Positions 15,782-25,961 of a DNA stretch of 64,000 nucleotides are shown piece after piece. This DNA is from Pseudomonas alcaligenes (GTDB lineage: Bacteria; Pseudomonadota; Gammaproteobacteria; Pseudomonadales; Pseudomonadaceae), in NCBI RefSeq assembly GCF_041729615.1, contig NZ_CP154874.1, positions 811,001-875,000 on the forward strand, in the 5' to 3' direction. A program made the position numbers and the translations under genes. Positions within the stretch are counted from its first letter, which is position 1. Every line of letters starts with the position of its first letter. A model generated the notes under the pieces. The model did no database searches, was not told the DNA's origin, and saw only the letters and a list, made by a program, of their open reading frames with translations.

Positions 15782-16813
15782 TCAGGCGCGCGCCGGCTGC
15801 CAGTCGTCCTCGGCCAGCGGCTCGCCATCCAGCAGCGGCTGGCTGGCCAGGAACTCCAGGGCCGAGGCACGCCAGGACGAGCGCGCGGCCTGTTCGGCGC
15901 AGCGCCGTCGATCCAGCGCCAGCGCGGCCAGGCAGGCCTGGCCCAGGTCCTCGTCCATCACCCCGCTCACCCCCGCCTCCAGCACATCCAGCGGCCCGGC
16001 CACCGGGAAGGCCGCCACCGGCGTGCCGCAGGCCAGGGCCTCGAGCATCACCAGGCCGTAGGTGTCGGTGCGCGACGGGAATACCAGCACGCTGGCGGCG
16101 GCGAACTGCGCGGCCAGCGCCTCGCCCTGCAGGTAACCGAGGAAGTTGGCCTGTGGATAGTCGCGCTGCAGCTCGTCGCGCTCGGGGCCATCGCCGACCA
16201 GGCGCTTCTCGCCGGGCAACTGCAGGTCGAGAAAGGCGCGCAGGTTCTTCTCCGCCGCCAGCCGGCCGACGTAGAGGAACACCGGCGCGCCGGCGCCCTG
16301 TGGGCGCGGCTGGAACAGCGCGCTGTCCACCCCCTTGCGCCACAGCGCCAGGCGCTGCAGGCCCTGCCCGGCGAACTCCTGGCGCAGGCGCTCGGTGCTG
16401 ACCAGCACGGCCTGGCTCGGCCGGTGGAAGCGGCGCAGGTAGGCATAGCCCCAGGCGAGCGGAATCCACGGCCAACGGGTGTGTACATATTCGGGAAAGC
16501 GCGTGTGGATGGCACTGGAGAAGGCCAGCCCGCGCCGCCTCAGCCAGCGCCGCGCGGCCCAGCCCAGCGGGCCCTCGGTGGCCAGGTGCACGCAGTCCGG
16601 ACGGAAGTCGCGGATCGCCGCGCCGACCCGCCACAGGTCCCAGGCCAGGGGAATCTCCGGGTAGCTGGGACACGGCAGGTGCCTGAAGTCCTGCGGCGAC
16701 AGCAGCTTGACCAGGTGCCCGAGAGCACGCAGCTCGCCGACCAGCGCCTGCAGGCTGGTGACCACGCCGTTGACCTGCGGATGCCAGGCATCGCTGACGA
16801 TGAGGATCCTCAT
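15782..16813 (-). CDS. agt: GT4 glycosyltransferase, Agt (glycolipid synthesis)
   Basis: A 343-residue GT-B fold glycosyltransferase. N-terminal motifs are MRILIVSDAWHPQVNGVVTS and SAIHTRFPEYVH; the nucleotide-sugar domain carries FLYVGRLAAEKNL, LVGDGPERDEL, FPSRTDTYGLVMLEALACGTPVAAFPVAG with the EX7E motif. The start ATG at 16813 overlaps the stop of plcP as ATGA. From the gene pair and its position next to cyaB I infer the PA3218 (agt1) orthologue, which glycosylates diacylglycerol during phosphate starvation. The generic annotation would be glycosyltransferase family 4. Its partner supplies diacylglycerol; a PhoB site precedes the operon. Confidence 0.8.
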   Translation of the reverse strand: MRILIVSDAWHPQVNGVVTSLQALVGELRALGHLVKLLSPQDFRHLPCPSYPEIPLAWDLWRVGAAIRDFRPDCVHLATEGPLGWAARRWLRRRGLAFSSAIHTRFPEYVHTRWPWIPLAWGYAYLRRFHRPSQAVLVSTERLRQEFAGQGLQRLALWRKGVDSALFQPRPQGAGAPVFLYVGRLAAEKNLRAFLDLQLPGEKRLVGDGPERDELQRDYPQANFLGYLQGEALAAQFAAASVLVFPSRTDTYGLVMLEALACGTPVAAFPVAGPLDVLEAGVSGVMDEDLGQACLAALALDRRRCAEQAARSSWRASALEFLASQPLLDGEPLAEDDWQPARA

Positions 16814-17619
16814 GCGGCCTGCCCGATGGCTGCCACTTCGGCGGCCTGCGCCTGGTCCTCGGCCAGCCGGTAGAGCTGGATGCTGCCATCCAGGTGCTCG
16901 ATCAGCGCCGTGCAGGACTCCACCCAGTCGCCGCAGTTCATGTATTCCACGCCGCCCACCGGACGGATCTCGGCGTGGTGGATATGCCCGCAGACCACGC
17001 CGTCGAGGCCGCGCCTGACGCACTCGTGGGCGATGGCTTCCTCGAAGTCGCTGATGAAGTTCACCGCCGACTTGACCTTGTGCTTGAGGTAGGCCGACAG
17101 CGACCAGTAGCCGTAGCCCCAGCGCTCGCGCCAGTGGTTGAGCCAGCGGTTGAGGGTCAGGGTCAGCTCGTAGGCCGAATCGCCGAGGAAGGCCAACCAG
17201 CGGTGGTAGCGGGTGATCACGTCGAACTGGTCGCCGTGGATCACCAGCAGGCGGCGGCCGTCGGCCGTCTCGTGCACGGCCTCGTCGACCAGCTGGATGT
17301 TGCCGAGCATCAGCGTCGAGTAGCGGCGCAGGAATTCGTCGTGGTTGCCGGTGACGTAGATCACCTCGGTGCCGCGCTTGCTCATGGTCAGCAGGCGGCG
17401 GATCACGTTGGTATGGGCCTGCGGCCAGTAGATGCCGCCGCGCAGCTTCCAGCCGTCGATGATGTCGCCGACCAGGTAGATGCGGTCGGCCTGGTAGCGC
17501 TTGAGGAAGGCAGCCAGGCGCTCGGCCTGGCAATCGCGGGTTCCCAGGTGGACATCGGAAATCCACAGGGTGCGGACGTGCTGCTTGCGGCTGGGCTTGC
17601 TGCGCTCGGCGATGCTCAT
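16810..17619 (-). CDS. plcP: Metallophosphoesterase PlcP (phospholipase C-type)
   Basis: A 269-residue calcineurin-like phosphoesterase. Metal-binding motifs are all present: SDVHLGTRDC, GDIIDGWKL, GNHDEFL, HGDQFDVI and GHIHHAEI. Such proteins are often labelled UDP-2,3-diacylglucosamine diphosphatase because they resemble LpxH, but the coupling with a GT4 enzyme fits PlcP, which removes phospholipid head groups in phosphate-limited cells. I infer orthology with PA3219. The ATG at 17619 is used since upstream codons in frame run through the Pho box. The gene is first in the plcP-agt operon and diverges from an AraC regulator. Confidence 0.8.
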   Translation of the reverse strand: MSIAERSKPSRKQHVRTLWISDVHLGTRDCQAERLAAFLKRYQADRIYLVGDIIDGWKLRGGIYWPQAHTNVIRRLLTMSKRGTEVIYVTGNHDEFLRRYSTLMLGNIQLVDEAVHETADGRRLLVIHGDQFDVITRYHRWLAFLGDSAYELTLTLNRWLNHWRERWGYGYWSLSAYLKHKVKSAVNFISDFEEAIAHECVRRGLDGVVCGHIHHAEIRPVGGVEYMNCGDWVESCTALIEHLDGSIQLYRLAEDQAQAAEVAAIGQAA

Positions 17620-17672
17620 GGGCGGCCTCCGGCTGGGTTTGGCCAAGCGTGCGCCGCGGCGGTGAAGCGTCC

Positions 17673-17701
17673 GTGACGACGCGATGACCATTGCATGACA
17701 A
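17673..17701 (-). promoter_or_regulatory. Pho box, three PhoB half-sites upstream of plcP
   Basis: On the minus strand three 7-base units lie exactly 11 bases apart: TTGTCAT (17701-17695), TGGTCAT (17690-17684) and TCGTCAC (17679-17673). The PhoB consensus half-site is CTGTCAT with a 4-base spacer, and the spacing here is the same. The array ends 54 bases before the plcP start codon. The second and third units are degenerate at one to three positions. Confidence 0.72.
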
Positions 17702-17752
17702 GCCACCCCCGCCGGCGCGATGTACACTGACCGCTCGATCAGGAGTTCCGCC

Positions 17753-18517
17753 ATGTCCCAGCTGCTCTCGCTGCGCCACTACCACCACGAGCAGATCGCC
17801 CACAGCCACGACCACGCCCAGCTGGTCTTCGGTCTCTCCGGCCGGCTCGACTTCGAGGTCGCCGGGCGCGGCTGCCAGGTCTCCAGCATGAGCCTGGCCG
17901 TGGTACCGCCCGCGGCCCACCACGCCTGCGCCAGCCCGGCCGGAAGCCGCTGCCTGGTGCTGGACGTGCCGCAGGATGGCTGGCTGCAGCAGCGCCTAGG
18001 CCACCATGCCGAGGCCAGCCGGCGCCTGCTGGAGACCCCGGGGCGGGTGCAGCTGAGCCCGGCGCAGAGCCAGCTGGTCGACTGGCTGGCGGCCAGCCCG
18101 ATCGACGACGCGGTGATCGCCCAGCAGGGCGCCGCCCTGCTCCTCGCCAGCCTCAGCGGCGCCCCGGCGCTGGCGGCGCCGGCGGGCCTGCCGCTGGCCA
18201 GCCTCGACGCGCACATCGACCGGCACTGCGCCCACCCGCTGCAGGTGGCCGACCTGGCGCGCCTGTGCGGCCTGTCGGCGGCGCGCTTCCATACGCGCTT
18301 CCTCGCCGAGACCGGCCGCACGCCGATGGAGCATGTACGCCTGCGCCGCCTGCAGCTCGGCCGCCGCCTGCTGCTCGGCAGCCGTCTGGCGGTCGGCGAG
18401 ATCGCCGCGCGGGTCGGCTACGCCTCGCAGAGCGCCTTCACCGCGGCCCTGGTGCGCGAACTGGGCGTCACCCCCAGCCAGCTGCGCCGCGAGTCGCGCG
18501 ACAACGCCCGCGAGTAG
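17753..18517 (+). CDS. AraC family transcriptional regulator (cupin type)
   Basis: A 254-residue regulator with an N-terminal cupin-like sensing domain (histidine-rich HYHHEQIAHSHDHAQLVFG at residues 8-26, then GRLDFEVAGRGCQV) and a C-terminal AraC DNA-binding domain (VADLARLCGLSAARFHTRFLAETGRTPMEHV and VGEIAARVGYASQSAFTAALVRELGVTPSQLRR). The CAGGAG ribosome binding site precedes the ATG at 17753. It is divergent from plcP, so the 130-base spacer with the Pho box is shared. The histidine cluster could bind a metal. Next to csaA and an EamA transporter, matching the PAO1 order PA3219-PA3220-PA3221 as I recall it. Confidence 0.88.
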   Translation: MSQLLSLRHYHHEQIAHSHDHAQLVFGLSGRLDFEVAGRGCQVSSMSLAVVPPAAHHACASPAGSRCLVLDVPQDGWLQQRLGHHAEASRRLLETPGRVQLSPAQSQLVDWLAASPIDDAVIAQQGAALLLASLSGAPALAAPAGLPLASLDAHIDRHCAHPLQVADLARLCGLSAARFHTRFLAETGRTPMEHVRLRRLQLGRRLLLGSRLAVGEIAARVGYASQSAFTAALVRELGVTPSQLRRESRDNARE

Positions 18518-18579
18518 CGCGACAGACCGGCGCCTGCCGCCGCGCCTAGACTGCTCCGAGCCATCAGGAGAATTTCGCG

Positions 18580-18915
18580 ATGCAGATCATCGAGTGGCAG
18601 GACTTCGAGCGCGTGGAACTGCGCGTCGGCACCCTGCTCAGCGCCCGCCCCAATGACAAGGCGATCAAGCCGGCCTATGTGCTGGAAGTGGACCTCGGCG
18701 ACCTCGGGGTGAAGACCTCCAGCGCCCAGCTCACCGCCCACTACGACGCCGCGGAACTGGTCGGCCGCCAGGTGCTGTGCGTGTGCAACTTCGCCCCCAA
18801 GCGGGTCGCCGGGGTGCGCTCGGAAGTGCTGGTGACCGGCGTCTACGACAGCGATGGCAAAGTGGTGCTGGCCAGCTTCGACAAGCCCCTGCCCAACGGC
18901 GCCCGCCTGGCCTGA
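18580..18915 (+). CDS. csaA: CsaA-type tRNA-binding protein / chaperone
   Basis: A 111-residue protein made of one OB-fold tRNA-binding domain of the EMAP II/CsaA type. Key motifs: FERVELRVGTLLSA at the N terminus, AYVLEVDLGDLGVKTSSAQLTAHYDAAELVGRQVLCVCNF in the centre and ASFDKPLPNGARL at the end. Bacillus CsaA binds preproteins and acts as a secretion chaperone, and the fold also binds tRNA; the Pseudomonas role is not established. CAGGAG precedes the ATG. It follows the AraC gene by 62 bases on the same strand. Confidence 0.92.
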   Translation: MQIIEWQDFERVELRVGTLLSARPNDKAIKPAYVLEVDLGDLGVKTSSAQLTAHYDAAELVGRQVLCVCNFAPKRVAGVRSEVLVTGVYDSDGKVVLASFDKPLPNGARLA

Positions 18916-19005
18916 GCGATGGCAGGCGCCAGGCGGTGACGCCATGGCGCCTCGTCCGGCCCCCGGAAAACCCCACTTTTCTTAATCCTGCAGTCTGGAA
19001 GTCCC

Positions 19006-19878
19006 ATGCAGCACCGCACCGCCCTCTTCGCCCTGCACCTGGGCGCCCTGTTCTTCGGCCTGTCCGGCATCTTCGGCAAGCTGGCCCTGGCCGCCCCAGT
19101 GGTCATCGTTTTCGGCCGCGCCCTGTTCGCCGTGCTGGCCCTGCTGCCACTGACCCGCCTCGGCGAGGCGGTGGCCCGGCTGAGCTGGAACAGGCGCCTG
19201 GCCCTGGCCGGCGCCGGCCTGCTGCTGGGTGGCCACTGGTGGGCCTTCTTCATCGCGGTGAAGGTGTCCGGGGTGGCGGTGGCCACGCTCGGCTTCGCCA
19301 GCTTCCCGGCCTTCACCGTGCTGCTCGAGGGGCTGCTGTTCCGCGAGAAGGTGCGCCTGGCCGAATGGGGCGTGGTCGGCCTGGTCAGCCTCGGCCTGGT
19401 GCTGGTCACCCCGCACTTCGACCTCGGCAGCGACGCCACCCTGGGCCTGGCCTGGGCGGTGTTCTCCGGGCTGCTGTTCGCCATGGTCTCGGTGTCCAAC
19501 CGCGCCACCACGGCCGGGGTCAAGCCGGCCCAGGCGGCGCTCTGGCAGAACCTGGCGATCGCCCTGGTCAGCCTGCCGCTGGCCTGGTCGGCACTGCCCA
19601 CGGTGCGGGCCCTGGACTGGCTGTGGATCGCCCTGCTCGGCCTGCTCTGCACGGCCCTGGCACACAGCCTGTTCGTCGCCAGCCTGCGCGTGCTCAACGC
19701 GCGCAGCGCCTCGGTGGTGTTCGCCCTGGAGCCGGTCTACGGCATCGCCTTCGCCTGGTGGCTGTTCAGCGAGCAGCCGACCCTGCGCATGCTCTTCGGC
19801 GGCAGCCTGATCCTGCTCGCCACGCTGATCTCGGCGCGCCTGAGCAAGCGCGCCGCCAGCGTGGAGGATCTGGGCTAG
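19006..19878 (+). CDS. EamA/DMT family transporter
   Basis: A 290-residue inner membrane transporter with ten predicted helices in two EamA halves. Repeated half-motifs are FFGLSGIFGKLALAAPVVIVFGRALFAV in the first half and VFSGLLFAMVSVSNRATTAG in the second; LEPVYGIAFAWWLFSEQPTLRMLFGGSLILLATLIS closes the protein in the standard way. The substrate (often an amino acid or metabolite for export) cannot be inferred. It is 90 bases downstream of csaA on the same strand. A second EamA gene lies at 30220-31125 but is only distantly similar. Confidence 0.88.
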   Translation: MQHRTALFALHLGALFFGLSGIFGKLALAAPVVIVFGRALFAVLALLPLTRLGEAVARLSWNRRLALAGAGLLLGGHWWAFFIAVKVSGVAVATLGFASFPAFTVLLEGLLFREKVRLAEWGVVGLVSLGLVLVTPHFDLGSDATLGLAWAVFSGLLFAMVSVSNRATTAGVKPAQAALWQNLAIALVSLPLAWSALPTVRALDWLWIALLGLLCTALAHSLFVASLRVLNARSASVVFALEPVYGIAFAWWLFSEQPTLRMLFGGSLILLATLISARLSKRAASVEDLG

Positions 19879-19916
19879 CTCGCACCCGCAACGGCGCCGC
19901 ACCGGAGCCGACAGGC

Positions 19917-20192
19917 CTAGCGGTCGTTGTGGCCGAGGTCGCGCTGCGGGTCGATCAGGTCGCGCAGGCGCTGCTTGAGCACCTTGGCCTCGGGAAAGCC
20001 GCCATCGGCCTTGCGCTCCCACAGCTGCACGCCGTCGCAGGTGATGCGGAACACCCCGCCCGTGCCCGGCTCCAGGCTGACCATGGCCAGTTCGTCGGCG
20101 AAGGTGCTGAGCAGCTCCTGGGCCAGCCAGGCGGCGCGTAGCAGCCACTGGCACTGGGTGCAGTAGCTGATCACCACGTGCGGCTTGCCCAT
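19917..20192 (-). CDS. SelT/SelW/SelH (Rdx) family protein
   Basis: A 91-residue thioredoxin-like protein of the Rdx family. The conserved redox motif appears as YCTQCQWLLRAAWLAQELL (residues 10-28); C-x-x-C replaces the C-x-x-U of animal selenoprotein W. The second half carries EPGTGGVFRITCDGVQLWERKADGGFPEAKVLKQRLRD, also typical. No selenocysteine insertion is suggested, since both motif residues are coded as cysteine. The gene overlaps the end of the upstream marR-type gene by one base, so it is very likely part of that operon and under its control. Proposed role: redox or oxidative stress handling. Confidence 0.9.
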   Translation of the reverse strand: MGKPHVVISYCTQCQWLLRAAWLAQELLSTFADELAMVSLEPGTGGVFRITCDGVQLWERKADGGFPEAKVLKQRLRDLIDPQRDLGHNDR

Positions 20193-20626
20193 CAGGACTT
20201 TTCCAGGTTGGCCAGGATACGTGCGTGCACCTGCTGGCAGAGGCGCTGATCTTCCTCGCTGACGCCGGCGAACAGCTCCTTGCGCAGCTGCAGGGCGATG
20301 CTCTCGATCTGCACGATCAGCGGCCGCGCCTTGTCGGTGAGCACCACCTTCTTGGCGCGGCGGTCCTCCGGCACGGCGATGCGTTGCACCAGCTCCTGGG
20401 CCTCCAGGCCGTCGAGCAGGCGGGCCAGGGTCGGCCCCTCGACACCCACCGTCTGCGCCAGCTCGCGCTGGGTCGGCGGCTCCTTGAGCAGGGCCAGGTG
20501 CAGCAGCACCAGCCAGCGTGCCTGGGACAGGCCCAGGCCGGACAGTCGACGATCCAGCTCGGCGCGCCAGGCGCGGGAAAGCTGGGCCAGTTGCATACCG
20601 AAACTGTGTTGCGCAAAGTTCTGCAT
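20192..20626 (-). CDS. MarR family transcriptional regulator (SlyA-like)
   Basis: A 144-residue winged-helix regulator. It has the MarR dimer helices at both ends and a central DNA-binding domain: PTQRELAQTVGVEGPTLARLLDGLEAQELVQRIAVPEDRRAKKVVLTDKARPL, with the wing DRRAKKVVLT. It most resembles SlyA in order of motifs. It shares a one-base overlap with the downstream SelW gene. A perfect inverted repeat TTAGT/ACTAA (20698-20709), close to the SlyA consensus TTAGCAAGCTAA, lies 72 bases upstream of the start and probably mediates autoregulation. Confidence 0.9.
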   Translation of the reverse strand: MQNFAQHSFGMQLAQLSRAWRAELDRRLSGLGLSQARWLVLLHLALLKEPPTQRELAQTVGVEGPTLARLLDGLEAQELVQRIAVPEDRRAKKVVLTDKARPLIVQIESIALQLRKELFAGVSEEDQRLCQQVHARILANLEKS

Positions 20627-20697
20627 AGTTGACTCTCGCTGGTCCTCGCCGCTGCCCGCATCCCCTGTTCCCGGCGGACAGCAGAAAAACCTAATTA

Positions 20698-20709
20698 TTA
20701 GTCAACTAA
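20698..20709. promoter_or_regulatory. Candidate MarR/SlyA operator
   Basis: TTAGTCAACTAA is a perfect inverted repeat with a two-base centre, matching 9 of 12 positions of the known SlyA consensus. It sits in an AT-rich patch that stands out from the GC-rich surroundings, between the MarR gene and the DUF2804 gene. AATTATTA just before it adds further AT-rich symmetry. Confidence 0.55.
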
Positions 20710-20745
20710 CCATAACTCCTGAAAAGCCCGTCGCCAAGCCCGCCG

Positions 20746-21750
20746 TTACCATTTGACATACTGGTCTTCGACGAAGCCCCACAGGTTGTCGATGCGCAGC
20801 GGCGCGCGCCCCGGCGGGCGCAGGGTGCCCTGGAAGCGCCCGAACACCTGCTTGAAGTTGCTGGCCAGCAGGCCCAGGTCGAGCTGCTCGCGGTGCAGGC
20901 CATGGCCGTGGAACTGCAGCTCGACCTGGCCGTCAGCCGAGAGGATCTGCCAGGGCTTGAGCGGGTCGTCGCGGTCGAACTGGAAATGCACGCCGCCGAC
21001 CGGCAGCAAGGCGCCATCCAGCCAGTAGCAGTTCTCGCTGAAGCTGGTCTCGTTGACCCCGCACGACAGGTTCAGGCCGACCCGCGTGCCGCCCAGCGCA
21101 CCGGACAGGCAGGCCCAGTTCCAGTTCGTCTCCGGCCGCATGTAGCCGGCCGACCAGTCGTGGTGGGCGAAGGCATTCAGCGCCGTCAGGTCGAAGTCGC
21201 CCAGGGCGCTGTGCACCTGGCCGTGGCAGCGCACGCCGGCCACCTTCTGCGCGTAGACCCAGCCGTTGACCGCCGTTGGCGTGCAGATGCACATGGGCTG
21301 CAACTGCTGCTCGGAGAAGCTCGCCTCGATGCGCGTGCCGTCGTCCAGTTCCACCAGCAGGTGCTTGTCCGGGCCCTGGTTGCTCAGGCGCAGCCGGTTG
21401 GCGCCGCTGCGCAGCTCGCAGACGCCGGCGTTGGGCCGCGGCGAGAACGCCGTGCCGAGGCCCAGCGGGCGCCTGAACTGACGCTCGAGCATGCGCCCGC
21501 TGGCCGGGTGGAACAGGTAGACGAAGCCGGCGCCGAGCAGGCTGATGTCGGCCAGCGCGCAGCCGCCGATCAGCTCGTCGCTGACGATGCCGAAGTACTG
21601 GAACTGGTGGTAGCGCCGCCACTTGGCCAGGGCACCGAGGCGCCGCCCCATCGGCGAGCGGAAGTCGAAGTCGCGCCAGTTCACCTCGCCCGGCGCCGCC
21701 GGGAAGATGCCGTAGTGGGGTTGGCCGTTGGCCTGGATCAGTCGTTCCAT
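20746..21750 (-). CDS. DUF2804 domain-containing protein
   Basis: A 334-residue protein of the DUF2804 family, with the family's beta-rich layout and motifs such as GIFPAAPGEVNWRDFDFRSPMG near the N terminus, LRLSNQGPDKHLLVELDDGTRIEASF in the middle, and HDWSAGYMRPETNWNWACLSG with GVNETSFSENCYWLDG in the C-terminal half. The fold resembles lipocalin-like hydroxyneurosporene synthase proteins. Function unknown. No signal peptide is visible. The start at 21750 is a plain ATG. Confidence 0.85.
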   Translation of the reverse strand: MERLIQANGQPHYGIFPAAPGEVNWRDFDFRSPMGRRLGALAKWRRYHQFQYFGIVSDELIGGCALADISLLGAGFVYLFHPASGRMLERQFRRPLGLGTAFSPRPNAGVCELRSGANRLRLSNQGPDKHLLVELDDGTRIEASFSEQQLQPMCICTPTAVNGWVYAQKVAGVRCHGQVHSALGDFDLTALNAFAHHDWSAGYMRPETNWNWACLSGALGGTRVGLNLSCGVNETSFSENCYWLDGALLPVGGVHFQFDRDDPLKPWQILSADGQVELQFHGHGLHREQLDLGLLASNFKQVFGRFQGTLRPPGRAPLRIDNLWGFVEDQYVKW

Positions 21751-21835
21751 GAGTACTGCCGGCAGTGGAAAGCCACGATCCTAGCAGCCGCGCGGCGACA
21801 TCACAGGGACCGTTGGCGCCAGCCCGGGTGGCGCT

Positions 21836-22996
21836 TCAGGTCACCACCTGGTTGCGGCCGAAGGCCTTGGCCTCGTAGAGGGCACGGTCGGCATGGCCGC
21901 AGAGGCTGAAGGGGTCCTCCTCGGCCTGCGGCTGCAGGCAGGAGACGCCAATGGACAGGGTCAGCACCGCCGCCGTGGGCGAGCCGGCATGGGCGATGGC
22001 GCAAGCCTGCAGGGCCTGGCGCAGGGCCTCGGCACGCTGGCGCGCCTCCTCGGCACCGATGCCGTAGAGCAGCACGGCGAACTCCTCGCCGCCGAGGCGC
22101 ACGGCCATGTCCAGCGGGCGCCGGGCGGCGCTCAGCAGCACCGTACCGACCTGCTGCAGGGCACGATCGCCGGCCTGGTGGCCGTAGTGGTCGTTGTACG
22201 CCTTGAAGTGATCGACATCGCACAGTAACAGGGCCAGCGGCTTGCCCTCGCGCTGGGCCTGGCGCCACAGGCGCGGCAGCTCGCGGTCGAAGCTGCGCCG
22301 ATTGTGCAACCCGGTGAGGCTGTCCTGGTGCGCCAGCTGGCCCATCAGGTGGCTGACCAGGAAGTGCTCGCGCGACTTCAGCTCCAGCACGTAGCAGCCC
22401 ACCGCGCCAATCAGGTTACCGCACACCAGGAACAGCAGGTTGTTGTACAGGCGCTCCGGCGCCAGTCCGCCCAGCCATTCGAGCAGGCCATAGATCAGCA
22501 GTACCAGCAGCGAGGCGCTGGCGGCCTCGACCAGGCGCAGGCCGGCCAGGAAGTAGCCGGCGATACACACCAGCAGCAGACCTTCGTAGGGGAAGAAGGG
22601 ATCCTGGCTGTGGCCGAGGGTGATGATGGCCGCGGTACCAATGCCCATTGCCAGCATGCCCACCAGCATCATGGTCGTCTGCCGTGGCGACAGGCCGCTA
22701 TGCGCCATGTTCCAGGCCAGGGCCAGCAACAGCAGGGCCACCACCAGGCGGATGGCCAGCATGGCGAGCAGCAGGGAGCCGTCGACCATAAAGATGTCGA
22801 CCCCGGCGAAGGCCAGCCAGACCACCAGGGCGAAGGCCAGGGCCGTGCGCTTGAGCTCGAAGCTGTCGCGCAGCAGGTAGTCGCGGTATTCGCGCTCCAG
22901 CCCGGCGCCGAAACGCAGGCGGCGGAAGCCCCGTGCCAACTGGTCGGCATAGGGGCTGGAGCGGACTTCGGCCAACCATTCTGGATGCGGCGCCAC
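21836..22996 (-). CDS. Membrane-bound diguanylate cyclase (GGDEF)
   Basis: A 386-residue protein. The first 200 residues hold about six hydrophobic helices of a membrane sensor, probably a MASE-like domain. The C-terminal 170 residues form a GGDEF domain: AHQDSLTGLHNRRSFDREL, LLCDVDHFKAYNDHYGHQAGD and the active-site loop RLGGEEFAVLL, an accepted active variant. No I-site RxxD is obvious four residues before GGEEF (AVRLGGEEF). It is predicted to make c-di-GMP. The start is GTG at 22996 (AGGT site nearby). No neighbour suggests the signal. Confidence 0.88.
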   Translation of the reverse strand: MAPHPEWLAEVRSSPYADQLARGFRRLRFGAGLEREYRDYLLRDSFELKRTALAFALVVWLAFAGVDIFMVDGSLLLAMLAIRLVVALLLLALAWNMAHSGLSPRQTTMMLVGMLAMGIGTAAIITLGHSQDPFFPYEGLLLVCIAGYFLAGLRLVEAASASLLVLLIYGLLEWLGGLAPERLYNNLLFLVCGNLIGAVGCYVLELKSREHFLVSHLMGQLAHQDSLTGLHNRRSFDRELPRLWRQAQREGKPLALLLCDVDHFKAYNDHYGHQAGDRALQQVGTVLLSAARRPLDMAVRLGGEEFAVLLYGIGAEEARQRAEALRQALQACAIAHAGSPTAAVLTLSIGVSCLQPQAEEDPFSLCGHADRALYEAKAFGRNQVVT

Positions 22997-23099
22997 CTGT
23001 ACCTCGCAAAGAAATCGTCAGGAGCACCCTAACGTTTTGAGACGCACGTCACAAGTTTGTCGCCGGTGATTTGGCGTAACCATTCGTTAACGCTCGCGG

Positions 23100-25235
<2,136 letters not shown>

Positions 25236-25364
25236 GCCGGTCTCCGTTGCGAGCCGCGCAGTATACGCGAGGCGCGCCGGCGGCAGGCCATCGCCCGTCG
25301 GCCGTGCTTTTGCCGGCATGGGCGACTAGAATCCCGATGTTTACTCACTCAAGGTAGTCCCACG

Positions 25365-25952
25365 ATGTCCTTCGCCGAGCAATTGTCCCGCCTGCAAGCC
25401 TTCCTCGATGCCGATGACCTGCACGAGGAGGCCCTGGACTACGTGGCCGCCCACGGCTACCTGACCGCCCTGTCGATCTGCCCCGAGCAGGTGCCCGAGC
25501 GCGAGTGGATCGACGCCCTGTTCGCCGAGCCGCCGCACTACCGCAGCGACATCGAGCGCGAGGAAGTGGAGATCACCCTGCAGCTGCTCAAGGCCCACAT
25601 CGCCCGCCAGCTGGCCAGCGACGACGAGCCGGAAATCCCCTGCGAGCTCGACCTCGGCGACGATCCGGACGACTCCGAGCTGCGCGGCTGGTGCATCGGC
25701 TTCATGGAAGGCGTGTTCCTGCGCGAAGCCGTGTGGTTCGAGGATGCCGAGGACGAAGTCAGCGAGCTGCTGCTGCCGATCATGGTCGCCTCCGGCCTGT
25801 TCGACGAGCAGCCCGAATTCGCCGAGATTGCCCGCGACCGCCAGCTGGTGGACAGCATGGTCGAGCAGATTCCCGAGCTGCTCACCGCCCTGTTCCTGCT
25901 GTGCCAGGCGCCGGAAGAGAAACCCGCACTGCTCAAGCCCCGTCATCACTAA
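25365..25952 (+). CDS. YecA/UPF0149 family protein
   Basis: A 195-residue acidic helical protein of the UPF0149 (YecA) family. The conserved core is RGWCIGFMEGVFLREAVW (about 113-130), followed by LLLPIMVASGLF and the end helices. The SEC-C zinc motif found at the end of some YecA proteins is absent; here the tail is KPALLKPRHH. Function is unknown. A TAGAAT hexamer at 25327 could be a -10 element. It diverges from recQ and is followed by the YbaN gene after nine bases. Confidence 0.85.
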   Translation: MSFAEQLSRLQAFLDADDLHEEALDYVAAHGYLTALSICPEQVPEREWIDALFAEPPHYRSDIEREEVEITLQLLKAHIARQLASDDEPEIPCELDLGDDPDDSELRGWCIGFMEGVFLREAVWFEDAEDEVSELLLPIMVASGLFDEQPEFAEIARDRQLVDSMVEQIPELLTALFLLCQAPEEKPALLKPRHH

Positions 25953-25961
25953 GCCGCGCTT

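Noticed and set aside
15782..17923. A single 713-residue minus-strand fusion covering both agt and plcP
   Set aside because: The frame is the agt frame extended upstream through plcP; only the part from 16813 matches a protein family, and plcP reads in a different frame with an ATGA junction.
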